A stretch of 7,176 nucleotides of DNA from an uncultured Flavobacteriales bacterium (GCA_937967465.1 CALBSW010000209.1:1-7176), one strand, 5' to 3'. Counted from the stretch's first letter, positions 1 through 6,595 are shown. The notes: generated by a model from the sequence alone, not told the origin. A program made the numbers and translations.

Positions 1-1
1 G

Positions 2-121
2 CAGGACCAACAACAGGACGGCGAGCAGGACCAACAACAGGACGGCGAGCAGGACAAACAACAGGACGGCCAGCAAAACGAACAGCAGGACGGCGAGCAG
101 GAACAGCAGCAGGAACCTTCC
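2..121 (+). repeat. 24-bp tandem repeat coding QDQQQDGE-type octapeptides in batC
   Basis: Five head-to-tail 24-bp units start at 2, 26, 50, 74 and 98. The first two are identical and encode QDQQQDGE. The third differs slightly (QDKQQDGQ), the fourth is NEQQDGE-like, and the fifth is decayed (QEQQQEPS). The array may extend past the left edge. The decay gradient toward the 3' end and the in-frame 24-bp period suggest expansion and contraction by slippage or recombination without frame loss. The product is a hydrophilic, acidic, probably disordered spacer. Confidence 0.9.
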
Positions 122-277
122 CCACAGCCAACGGAAGGCCAAATTCAGCCAGAGGAAGCCCAGCGCATTCTCGACCTCCTCGAACGGAACGAAGCCGCGT
201 TGCGTGCCAAATTGCAGGCACAAGAGAATGCCAAACGCCAGAAGGCCAACCGGCAGAAGATTGAAAAAGACTGGTGA
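2..277 (+). CDS. batC: BatC, TPR protein of the Bat aerotolerance cluster (3' end only)
   Basis: The reading frame entering from the left edge gives 91 residues and ends at TGA 275-277. Residues 1-40 are a low-complexity Gln/Asp/Gly/Glu tract. A helical, charged tail follows (AQRILDLLERNEAALRAKLQ, then basic and Gln-rich residues) and the protein finishes IEKDW. That finish, with a preceding short helix containing an ILDxL core, is typical of BatC in Bacteroidota; the TPR part would lie upstream and is not in the window. BatC proteins are envelope-associated and are encoded between the VWA-domain gene batB and batD, which fits the next gene here. Its stop codon overlaps the batD start by one base, so translation is probably coupled. 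The function of the Bat system is incompletely known; an envelope stress or oxygen tolerance role is the family description. The identification rests on a short fragment plus context. Confidence 0.85.
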   Translation, partial: QDQQQDGEQDQQQDGEQDKQQDGQQNEQQDGEQEQQQEPSPQPTEGQIQPEEAQRILDLLERNEAALRAKLQAQENAKRQKANRQKIEKDW

Positions 278-279
278 TG
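275..279 (+). promoter_or_regulatory. TGATG stop-start overlap coupling batC to batD-batE
   Basis: The batC stop TGA (275-277) shares its A with an ATG (277-279) that opens the next gene. A GTG at 274 is in frame one codon earlier. The overlapping ATG is the more likely start, because termination-reinitiation at TGATG explains coupled synthesis and no Shine-Dalgarno sequence is seen upstream. Confidence 0.7.
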
Positions 280-2775
280 TTGACCCACGCTTCCTTCATC
301 CACAGCCGACTCGGAGCCGCATCGTGGGCTTGCATGATCGCCATCCTGACGATGTCCTCCGCATCGTGGGGCCAAGGCAGTGCAGCAGTGACGGTGGACC
401 GGAACCCGGTTGTGGCGGGGAGCCCATTCCGCATCACGTTTGAGTTCAAGGACGCCAGCGTGGACTTCCAGAGACCTCCCGCCATCGAAGGGGTGCGTTT
501 CATCAATGGCCCCTCCACCTCGACGAGCACCCAGATTGTCAATGGTGCCATGAGCTCCACACGGAGCTACACCTACACGGCTGTGGCTTCCACTCCGGGT
601 CTGATTCAGATTCCCAGCCTCTCCTTTCCTGCGAAGGGCGGCACCCTCGCCACGCGCCCCATTGCCCTGCGTGTGGCCAAGGCCGGTTCCCGTCCATCCA
701 AGGCCCGCGCCCAATTTTCAGCGGCCATTGAAGTGGACAAGCGACAAGTCCACCTCGGCGAGCCCATTCGCGTCCAGTACCGGATCTACAATCGGGTCGA
801 CGGGGTCGATGTGCGCAGCTACACCTTTCCCGACCTCTCAGGCGTTTGGCGTGAAACGGTGGAAGGCGAAGACCCCCGATGGGAGAACACGGTGATCGAT
901 GGCCAGCGGTTCCAGGTGGCGACCGTCCGAACCGACATCCTCTACCCCACCCGAACCGGAGAACTCGTCTTGGAAGGTTTTGATGTGGATGCCCAAGCCC
1001 GCATTTCCTTCTTCAACACCCGCCCGATGGCGGCATCTGCACCTTCGGTGACGGTGAAAGTCACCCCGTTGCCCGGGGAGGCCCCAGCACCGTCTCTCGG
1101 CACATTCAGCAACCTCAAACTGAAGTGGATTGCAGAGGGCACCAACCCGCGGAAGGCCAATGAAGCCGTCAATGTGGTGGTGGAATTCTCGGGCGAAGGC
1201 AACCTCGGACTGCTCGGAGCACCGGACATCCAATGGCCTGCGGACCTCGAAGTCTTCGATCCGGACATCCAAGACCGGATTCGGACCACAGTCGATGGAC
1301 AACGCGGCAAGCGGACGTTCACCTACCTCGTCATCCCACGAGCAGAAGGAGAATATGAAGTGTCCCTGCCGGCCATGTCGTACTTCGACCACGCGCTGGA
1401 CCGCCACCGGATGCTGTCTTCTTCTTCCATTTCGCTGCAAGTGGAGGGCAATGCTCAAGAAGACAGCCCTTCGTTCGGTTTCAACAGCAAATCCGACGTG
1501 ACCATCCTGACGCGGGATGTTCGGTTCATTCGGACGGAAACCGAGCTGCGCCCGCTCACTCAAGGGTTCTTTGGCGGGCCGCTCCACCTGCTCTTATGGG
1601 CATTCCCTCCGCTCGCACTCGCCGCTTTCGCCTGGGGTCGACGCCGGCATCAGCAGGGCGAAAGAGACCCACTGAAGGCCCGGCAAAAAGCGGCGCGGGC
1701 CGCCTTGAAGCGCGCCCTTGCCGGCGCCCGCAAAGGAGAGGTGGACGTGGACGAACTGGGCAGAAGCGTACACGGGTTCCTCCAGGCTGAATTGGGACTG
1801 AGCCAAAGCAGCGCGGGCCGAGACGCCTATGCAGCAGCATTGGAACAACAGGGCATGTCCAATGTCCAGAATGCATGGCTGGACATTGTGGATGCTGTGG
1901 ACCGCGGTCGGTTCGCCCCTGGCGCGCCCAGCCCAGGTGATCTGGCGGACCGCATTGAATCCGCCATGGCTACCACGAAACCCAGCAAACACAGCGGGAG
2001 GTCCGGCAACATGGCCACCCTGCTGCTCCTGATGGGCTGGACGACTTGGACGGCGCAGGCAGCACCGGACCCTTCAGCTGCCATGGCCCGATTCCAAGCC
2101 GGCAACGTGGCTTACACCGAAGGCGACTTCGCCTCCGCCATTGCAGCCTATGAGGAGGTGGCCTCCGAATGGACCAGCTTCGAACTGGAATACAACCTCG
2201 GTGGCGCGCACTACAAAGCGGGCCACATCGGCCCTTGCATCCTGCACTATGAACGGGCTCGGCAACTCCGCCCCAACGACGACGACCTCAACGCCAACCT
2301 GTTGTTGGCTCAAGCGTCCGTCACCGACCGCATCGAAGCCTTGCCAGATATCGGAATGGCCACCCTCTGGAAGGAACTGATCTCTCAAGAGCGTCTGGCC
2401 GGCTGGACGGCGGGGTCGCTCATCCTTTGGTTCTTGGGATTTGTGCTGCTCGCGGCCCGACTGATGTCCCGGGAATTGTCACAGCGCAGGGCCCTCGGCC
2501 TACTCGCCCCGGCAGTGCTCGGTCTGGCTTTGGCCGCAGGTGCGCTGAGCAAGCAGACCCACCAGCGCATCATTTCAGAGGACGGCGCCGTCATCATGGT
2601 GCCGCGTGTGGAAGTCAAAGCCGCCCCTTCTTCAGCTGGCGACAGCCCGGACTTGTTCATCCTCCACGAAGGGACCGTGGTCGAAATCCTGCGCGATCAA
2701 GACGGCTGGACCATGGTCAGACTGGCCAATGGCAATACTGGCTGGCTGGACACGACGTCATTGCAGGCCATCTGA
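277..2775 (+). CDS. batD: BatD-BatE fusion protein (aerotolerance/envelope complex)
   Basis: The 832-residue frame is about the summed size of a BatD (near 600) and a BatE (near 250). Numbering from ATG 277: a signal peptide ends near residue 33 (SSASWGQ). Residues 37-390 are beta-rich exported BatD domains (TVDRNPVVAGSPFRITFEF at the start). A membrane anchor lies at 434-452, followed by RRR, and a charged cytoplasmic tail spans about 453-565. A second hydrophobic segment at 579-595 (MATLLLLMGW...TAQA) looks like an ancestral BatE signal peptide. Two TPR motifs fill 599-679, a membrane pair lies near 708-730 and 739-757, and a bacterial SH3-like domain spans 764-832, ending GNTGWLDTTSLQAI. 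Predicted topology is consistent: BatD domain, TPRs and SH3 all fall outside the cytoplasm. No stop codon separates the two halves. The gene directly follows batC. BatD and BatE are normally separate genes, so this is a true fusion or, less likely, a sequencing error at the junction. Biochemical function is not established for the family. Confidence 0.88.
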   Translation: MLTHASFIHSRLGAASWACMIAILTMSSASWGQGSAAVTVDRNPVVAGSPFRITFEFKDASVDFQRPPAIEGVRFINGPSTSTSTQIVNGAMSSTRSYTYTAVASTPGLIQIPSLSFPAKGGTLATRPIALRVAKAGSRPSKARAQFSAAIEVDKRQVHLGEPIRVQYRIYNRVDGVDVRSYTFPDLSGVWRETVEGEDPRWENTVIDGQRFQVATVRTDILYPTRTGELVLEGFDVDAQARISFFNTRPMAASAPSVTVKVTPLPGEAPAPSLGTFSNLKLKWIAEGTNPRKANEAVNVVVEFSGEGNLGLLGAPDIQWPADLEVFDPDIQDRIRTTVDGQRGKRTFTYLVIPRAEGEYEVSLPAMSYFDHALDRHRMLSSSSISLQVEGNAQEDSPSFGFNSKSDVTILTRDVRFIRTETELRPLTQGFFGGPLHLLLWAFPPLALAAFAWGRRRHQQGERDPLKARQKAARAALKRALAGARKGEVDVDELGRSVHGFLQAELGLSQSSAGRDAYAAALEQQGMSNVQNAWLDIVDAVDRGRFAPGAPSPGDLADRIESAMATTKPSKHSGRSGNMATLLLLMGWTTWTAQAAPDPSAAMARFQAGNVAYTEGDFASAIAAYEEVASEWTSFELEYNLGGAHYKAGHIGPCILHYERARQLRPNDDDLNANLLLAQASVTDRIEALPDIGMATLWKELISQERLAGWTAGSLILWFLGFVLLAARLMSRELSQRRALGLLAPAVLGLALAAGALSKQTHQRIISEDGAVIMVPRVEVKAAPSSAGDSPDLFILHEGTVVEILRDQDGWTMVRLANGNTGWLDTTSLQAI
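1996..2013 (+). promoter_or_regulatory. Possible internal translation start for a free BatE part
   Basis: GGGAGGT at 1996-2002 lies 8 nt before an in-frame ATG at 2011. Initiation there would give a 254-residue protein beginning MATLLLLMGW and having a plausible signal peptide (…TAQA/AP). Another in-frame ATG at 1966 would add a basic n-region (MATTKPSKHSGRSGN). Bacteroidota mostly do not rely on Shine-Dalgarno pairing, so this may be a relic of a formerly separate batE start rather than an active site. Confidence 0.35.
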
Positions 2776-2859
2776 CGAATTGAACACGCCCCCTTACAAA
2801 AGGTTATCCCCGCAGAGCAACGAAACCTCTTTGTCTGTTGTTCTTTTGCCGGCGCAACA

Positions 2860-4746
2860 ATGAATCTGCAGTTTTCCTTTCTCTCTGCCTGTCTGATGCT
2901 GACCCTCAGCTCACTGGCGCAGAATGAGCACTTCGAATGGTTGGGGCTGGACGTCATGCCGCTCCCGACGGACAGTGTGGATGCCTTGCCCTACAGTGGT
3001 CAAGCCAACGACTTCTCAGGGGGATACGCCATCGGAGACACGGTCGCCGACTTCCACATCTGGTCCTTGGATGGAGAAGAAATGGTGCTGTCCAATGCCG
3101 TCGAGGCTGAAAAACCCACGGTCATTTTCAACGGATCCATCACGTGCATTCGCTTCCAGAACGATTGGAATCCGGGATTGTCTCCGGCGGCTTTCGAGTG
3201 GGTGACCGAACACTTCGACGAATTCAACTGGATCCCCGTCTACACAGGTGAAGCCCACGCGCTGGACATCGAGAACTGTCCCTCCAACTGTCCGGACTTG
3301 CCCATCGCAGGTCCCCATGGGCAATACGTCCTGCAACACCGGACCTATGCGGAACGCCTGGACGCCGCCCAAGTGGTGCAGGACTTCATGACGCCAGAAG
3401 CCGACCTCGGGTGGAACTGGCCCTTTGAGGACATCTGGATCGACCCCCCGAACAACATCATTTACGAGCACTACTTCCTGCGGCCTGCGGGGATCGTGGT
3501 CATCGATTGCAACGGCATTGTCGTCGCTCGGGGCGATTGGTTTGGCAACTACCTCACCAATCCTGAGAACCAACTCGCCATGGAGTCCTTGATCTCCGGA
3601 CCGCAGCCCATCGACGCGGAATGCCTGATGGTCGCCAACAGCGAAGAGCCGTGCGATGCCGACTTCACCGACAGCGATGGCGACGGCGTGTGTGATGCCC
3701 AGGAAATCCTGCTTGGAACGGACCCGTTCAACCCGTGTGATCTCGGTGTCGAGGGCACCGATGATTCTGATGGTGACGGCCAATGTGACGCATTGGAGAC
3801 GTGGATCGGGACCAACCCCAACGACCCCTGCGACCCATTTGGGGTGGACACGGATGGAGATGGGCTCTGCGACATCGAGGAGGAATTGATGGGAGCGAAC
3901 CCATTGAACCCGTGCTCTCCCTCCAACTCCGACATGGATCAGGACGGCTACTGCGATGGTGAGGAATGGAGCATGGGGTCTGACCCCAATGATCCCTGCA
4001 GCCCGGACGGCATGGACTCGGACATGGACGGCCTGTGCAACAGCGAGGAAATCGTATCCGGCACCAATCCGGATGACATCTGCGATCCTTACTTCACGGA
4101 TTCCGATGGAGACGGCCTGTGTGATCAACTCGAGCTGCTGATTGGCTCCTCCTCCTCCAACCCCTGCGACCCTTACGGCGACGACAGCGATGGCGATGGC
4201 TATTGTGACACGGAAGAGCTCGTGGAAGGATGGAATGCGGAAGACGCCTGCTCACCCAACGACATGGACCTCGACGGAGATGGCTGGTGCGGTGGCATGG
4301 AGACGGCCAATGGATGGAATGACATCGATCCATGTGCCCCGATTGCCACGGACAGCGATGGAGACGGCCTGTGTGACATGGAGGAGACTTTGATGGGATC
4401 CAACCCTGAAGACCCGTGCTCGCCCAACGGCATCGACTCCGATGGCGACGGTTGGTGCGACCTCTACGAGATCCTCAACGGCACCTCCCCCAACCATGTG
4501 GAGTCGGTCGTTGCCGTGGACGAAGCGGACTCAGACCTGGGAATGACCGTGACTGCGGATGGCTTTCAGGTGTCGTGTTCGGACTGCCTTGGGCAAGAAT
4601 GGGTGTTGCTCGACCTGGGTGGCCGCGTCGTGACCCAAGGCCGGCTGGAATCACAGAACGTGCTGACCGTGCCCACCGGCCTCTACCTCCTGAGCCTGCC
4701 CGGCTGGGGCACACAGGAGAAGCTTCGCGTGGGCGCCGGGTACTGA
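2860..4746 (+). CDS. Exported deiodinase-like thioredoxin-fold protein with TSP3-like repeats and T9SS-type C-terminal domain
   Basis: The protein has 628 residues. Residues 1-20 form a signal peptide (cleavage near SLA/Q). Residues 55-245 match the iodothyronine deiodinase fold family (thioredoxin superfamily) in motif order: KPTVIFNGSITCIRF (85-99) matches the vertebrate RPLVLNFGSCTUPSF active site, with Cys96 (TGC codon) at the selenocysteine position and Ile94 replacing the nearby Cys. IPVYTGEAHA (125-134) matches IYIEEAHA, QHRTYAERLDAAQVV (159-173) matches HQNLQDRLQAAHLL, and RPAGIVVIDCNGIVVARG (208-225) matches PERLYIIQEGRILYKG. The two conserved His correspond to H133 and H160. Residues 271-545 are TSP3-like DxDxDGxC repeats, probably binding calcium. 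Residues 549-628 resemble a T9SS type A sorting domain (LLDLGGRVV…PTGLYLLSL…KLRV). This implies surface attachment or secretion. Thiol redox chemistry is likely from the Cys and fold; actual deiodination and any substrate are not shown. The gene starts 84 nt after batD-batE with no SD. Confidence 0.82.
   Translation: MNLQFSFLSACLMLTLSSLAQNEHFEWLGLDVMPLPTDSVDALPYSGQANDFSGGYAIGDTVADFHIWSLDGEEMVLSNAVEAEKPTVIFNGSITCIRFQNDWNPGLSPAAFEWVTEHFDEFNWIPVYTGEAHALDIENCPSNCPDLPIAGPHGQYVLQHRTYAERLDAAQVVQDFMTPEADLGWNWPFEDIWIDPPNNIIYEHYFLRPAGIVVIDCNGIVVARGDWFGNYLTNPENQLAMESLISGPQPIDAECLMVANSEEPCDADFTDSDGDGVCDAQEILLGTDPFNPCDLGVEGTDDSDGDGQCDALETWIGTNPNDPCDPFGVDTDGDGLCDIEEELMGANPLNPCSPSNSDMDQDGYCDGEEWSMGSDPNDPCSPDGMDSDMDGLCNSEEIVSGTNPDDICDPYFTDSDGDGLCDQLELLIGSSSSNPCDPYGDDSDGDGYCDTEELVEGWNAEDACSPNDMDLDGDGWCGGMETANGWNDIDPCAPIATDSDGDGLCDMEETLMGSNPEDPCSPNGIDSDGDGWCDLYEILNGTSPNHVESVVAVDEADSDLGMTVTADGFQVSCSDCLGQEWVLLDLGGRVVTQGRLESQNVLTVPTGLYLLSLPGWGTQEKLRVGAGY
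3670..4494 (+). repeat. Ten TSP3-like, Cys-bearing calcium-binding repeats of 28 residues
   Basis: Units begin at residues 271, 302, 330, 358, 386, 414, 442, 470, 498 and 526 of the deiodinase-like protein. The consensus is DSDGDGxCDxxExxxGxNPxDPCxPxxx. All units are 28 residues except the first (31), and the tenth lacks the second Cys. The DxDxDG part and the conserved downstream Glu resemble bacterial thrombospondin type 3 repeats that coordinate calcium. Unlike the usual bacterial form (DGLSD…NPxD), two Cys occur in each unit. At the DNA level the 84-bp units are well diverged, so the array is not recent. Confidence 0.9.
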
Positions 4747-4777
4747 ACCCCGCCCTCCATCGTTTCTTTGGGGCGCA

Positions 4778-6052
4778 ATGGCCCTGACTTCTTCGACCAA
4801 CGGAGCCGGACTCCTCCGGGACATGGCGCGCTTGGCGCTCAGTGCGGGCCTCGTGCAGGGAGTGGCCTTGCTGGCTTTGCCGTTGTTGCAGCGCTGGTGC
4901 TATGGACCTGATGCCTTCGCGGAATTTTCCCTGTACTCACAATGGGCCGGGCTGTTCGGGGCCATCGCCACCCTGCGCATGGACCTCGCCGTGGTCCAGC
5001 ACCACGAGGACCGGATGGCCCGAGCCGCCTGGCAGAATGGATTGATGGCCCTTTTGGCCGTCTCCTTGACTTCCGCTGCATTTGCGTGGGGGCTGGATTC
5101 CGCCGGCTGGGTCATGGGGGACGTCCAAGGCATGTGGGTGTGGCTGCCCCTTGGCGTGGGGGCCTTGGGGCTGGGCAGCTTGGCCACGGCCACCCTTTCC
5201 CGCGGCCGTCAATTTTCTTCCATCGCTGCGTTGCGGGCCACCGGGGGAACTCTGGGTGAAGCACTGCGCTTCGCCTCCGCTGGGCTGGGCCACTCCGGGT
5301 TGATCGCCGGCCGCGTGGCCGGACAATGGTGGACCGCCGCGGGTGCTGTTCGCAGGGTTCGACAATCGTGGGCCAAGGACAGTTCCCCGAGCCGTTCCGA
5401 TCGCAAGGCCGCTTGGCGACACGACATCGACTACGTGCGGTTCACCACCCCGGCCAACCTGTTGGCCATGGCGGCCAATGCACTTCTGTTGTTGTTCCTT
5501 TTTGAAAAGGCCCCCAAAGACTTCGTCGGCCAAGTCGGCGCTGCCCTTGCCTACCTCACGGTGGCCGCGGGCCTTGTGATTCGCAGCGTGAGCGACGTCT
5601 TCTTCCGGCATCTGAAAGACATTGCTCCCGGCCGATTGCGCGCATTCTACACGCGGTGGTCTGCAGGACTGCTGCTCGCCTCGGGATTGGGCATCTCCCT
5701 CCTCTTCGCCTTTCCGGATGAATGGGGCGTGGCCCTGCTGGGAGAGCGTTGGCGCCGAATGTGGCCGGCCATGCGCTGGCTGTCGCTGTGGATGCCCTTT
5801 TGGATCTCGGCCTCTGCCTTGAGCGGCATTTTCCCCTACCTCCGCCGGCAGAGCTGGGCCTTTGGGCTCGACGTGCTGCACCTCGCACTCATCGCGTTCT
5901 GGATATGGACGTGGTCGGACGCCCCGTCTGACATCCTCGCCTCCTCCAACTGGACGCTGCTCAAGGAATACGCTGTCTTGCAGGGCGGGTTCTACGCCCT
6001 CGCCGTCGGGGTGGGCATCCACCTGTGTGGCCGGGGGAAACCGCGCGACTGA
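4778..6052 (+). CDS. Wzx/MATE-like polysaccharide (lipid-linked oligosaccharide) flippase
   Basis: The 424-residue protein is strongly hydrophobic, with about ten or more candidate membrane helices (near 19-38, 50-66, 86-106, 119-140, 224-243, 250-270, 294-313, 330-352, 362-380 and 396-417). The N-terminal region has the pattern of the polysaccharide biosynthesis/flippase family. An amphipathic helix leads into the first membrane segment, then comes the motif around residues 42-74 (YGPDAFAEFSLYSQ, then AIATLRMDLAVVQ), which resembles the F-x-LYS…LRYELAIV signature common in Bacteroidota O-antigen translocases. A basic cytoplasmic loop sits at 190-215. Members move undecaprenyl-linked sugars across the inner membrane for O-antigen or capsule. 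No glycosyltransferases are visible nearby, so the substrate cannot be named. ATG 4778 is 31 nt after the preceding gene; no SD or clear promoter is seen, so read-through from upstream is plausible. A more distant MATE-type transporter is the alternative. Confidence 0.75.
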   Translation: MALTSSTNGAGLLRDMARLALSAGLVQGVALLALPLLQRWCYGPDAFAEFSLYSQWAGLFGAIATLRMDLAVVQHHEDRMARAAWQNGLMALLAVSLTSAAFAWGLDSAGWVMGDVQGMWVWLPLGVGALGLGSLATATLSRGRQFSSIAALRATGGTLGEALRFASAGLGHSGLIAGRVAGQWWTAAGAVRRVRQSWAKDSSPSRSDRKAAWRHDIDYVRFTTPANLLAMAANALLLLFLFEKAPKDFVGQVGAALAYLTVAAGLVIRSVSDVFFRHLKDIAPGRLRAFYTRWSAGLLLASGLGISLLFAFPDEWGVALLGERWRRMWPAMRWLSLWMPFWISASALSGIFPYLRRQSWAFGLDVLHLALIAFWIWTWSDAPSDILASSNWTLLKEYAVLQGGFYALAVGVGIHLCGRGKPRD

Positions 6053-6071
6053 CCCCGCGGGGCTCAGTGCG
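6046..6071. terminator. Candidate bidirectional terminator hairpin between convergent genes
   Basis: A perfect CCCCGCGGGG palindrome (6053-6062) sits between the two convergent stops. Pairing extends outward, with one bulged base at 6063, to ACTGA (6048-6052) against TCAGT (6064-6068), then with a bulge at 6069 to CG/CG. The stem is 8-10 bp with a 4-nt loop and can form in either transcript. No U-tract follows on either strand, so it is not a textbook intrinsic terminator. Confidence 0.45.
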
Positions 6072-6591
6072 AGTGGAGGTACTCGCCGGCCATGTCAAGG
6101 GCCTGCTCGGCTGCGGGCAACACTTTGACCCTGAGGTATTCGTGGTGGTGCCCCTCCTCTTCCTGGTGGTCGTGGTCCTCCCCATGATCGTGGTCTTCCC
6201 CATGATCGTGGTCTTCCCCATGATCATGGTCCCCTTCGTGGTCATGGTCCTGCTCGGCGTGGGTGTGGGTCTCGAAGTGAATCTCGCACAGCACCTCCTG
6301 GAAATGGAGGTTGCCGTCCAGGTAGTACTCCAAGCGCAGAACGCCTTTCTGCCGCTCGTCGGAGCGCAAGATGTAGTAGGACCCTGCCGTCCAATCCTTG
6401 CCTGAAAAGAAAGCGAACCGGCCATCCTCGTAGAACCGCAGCCGCTGACCGTTGCCCTCCAATTCAGTCTCCAACAACCACTGTCCAGCCAACTGCTCCG
6501 GGAAAGGGGCCCCATGGTCGGGGTGCACCGCCACGGGGTTTGCCGGTGAGGTCAACGAGCACAAGACAGCGAGAATGAAGGTCATGAACAT
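6064..6591 (-). CDS. Exported lipocalin-like protein with a His-rich metal-binding loop
   Basis: The 175-residue protein begins with a short signal peptide (MTFILAVLCSLTSPA); the Cys is preceded by Leu, so a lipobox is unlikely. Residues 34-105 look like small beta-barrel lipocalin-like domains: LAGQWLLETELEG, then LRFYEDGRFAFFSG, then GSYYILRSD and LRLEYYLDG strands. Residues 105-150 contain 16 His, mostly as repeated HDHGED. The chain then returns to a strand (EYLRVKVLP) and ends in a further His pair (HSH). Such His/Asp tracts bind Zn, Ni, Co or Cu in periplasmic metal proteins, so metal capture or buffering is a reasonable inference, but the family is not identified and no partner transporter is present. 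The start may be ATG 6591 or the in-frame ATG 6585. The gene converges with the flippase gene (11 nt apart) and diverges from the M1 peptidase gene. Confidence 0.75.
   Translation of the reverse strand: MFMTFILAVLCSLTSPANPVAVHPDHGAPFPEQLAGQWLLETELEGNGQRLRFYEDGRFAFFSGKDWTAGSYYILRSDERQKGVLRLEYYLDGNLHFQEVLCEIHFETHTHAEQDHDHEGDHDHGEDHDHGEDHDHGEDHDHQEEEGHHHEYLRVKVLPAAEQALDMAGEYLHSH
6163..6234 (-). repeat. 18-bp tandem repeat coding EDHDHG units
   Basis: On the plus strand the units CCCATGATCGTGGTCTTC at 6181-6198 and 6199-6216 are identical. The copy at 6217-6234 differs at three bases, and 6163-6180 is a degenerate copy. Read on the minus strand they encode the EDHDHG hexapeptide of the His-rich loop. 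The identical units suggest recent in-frame duplication and possible length variation among strains. Confidence 0.88.
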
Positions 6592-6595
6592 GATG

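Noticed and set aside
2..121. CRISPR-like or intergenic repeat array at the left edge
   Set aside because: The units are directly adjacent without spacers, keep a 24-bp coding period and lie inside the batC frame.
2776..2859. Promoter or terminator in the 84-bp gap before the deiodinase-like gene
   Set aside because: TTCTTTTG at 2841-2848 partly matches the -7 consensus but lacks the A, has no properly spaced -33 element and would start transcription only a few bases before the ATG. No stable hairpin is visible.
3136..3156. Possible selenocysteine site at the deiodinase active position
   Set aside because: The codon at 3145-3147 is TGC, not TGA, and the frame is open throughout, so this is a cysteine form. 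No need for a selenocysteine insertion element.
3016..4128. Long minus-strand open frame (370 codons) across the deiodinase-like gene
   Set aside because: It is antisense to a gene with clear motifs and repeats. Its product has no signal, domain or start context and reflects the high GC content and repetitive Asp/Gly codons of the true gene.
4735..4752. Small hairpin GGGT/ACCC around the stop of the deiodinase-like gene
   Set aside because: The stem is only 4-5 bp and no T-run directly follows; too weak to call a terminator.
4937..6022. Minus-strand open frame (361 codons) opposite the flippase
   Set aside because: The product is Gly/Pro/Gln/Arg-rich without recognisable structure, while the plus-strand frame is a well-formed polytopic membrane protein.
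6025..6405. Plus-strand frame with a membrane-like VVVFPMIVVFPMI stretch
   Set aside because: It is the complement of the HDHGED repeat: His/Asp codons read antisense give Val/Met/Ile. The minus-strand protein has a signal peptide and a domain pattern, so the hydrophobic stretch is an artefact.
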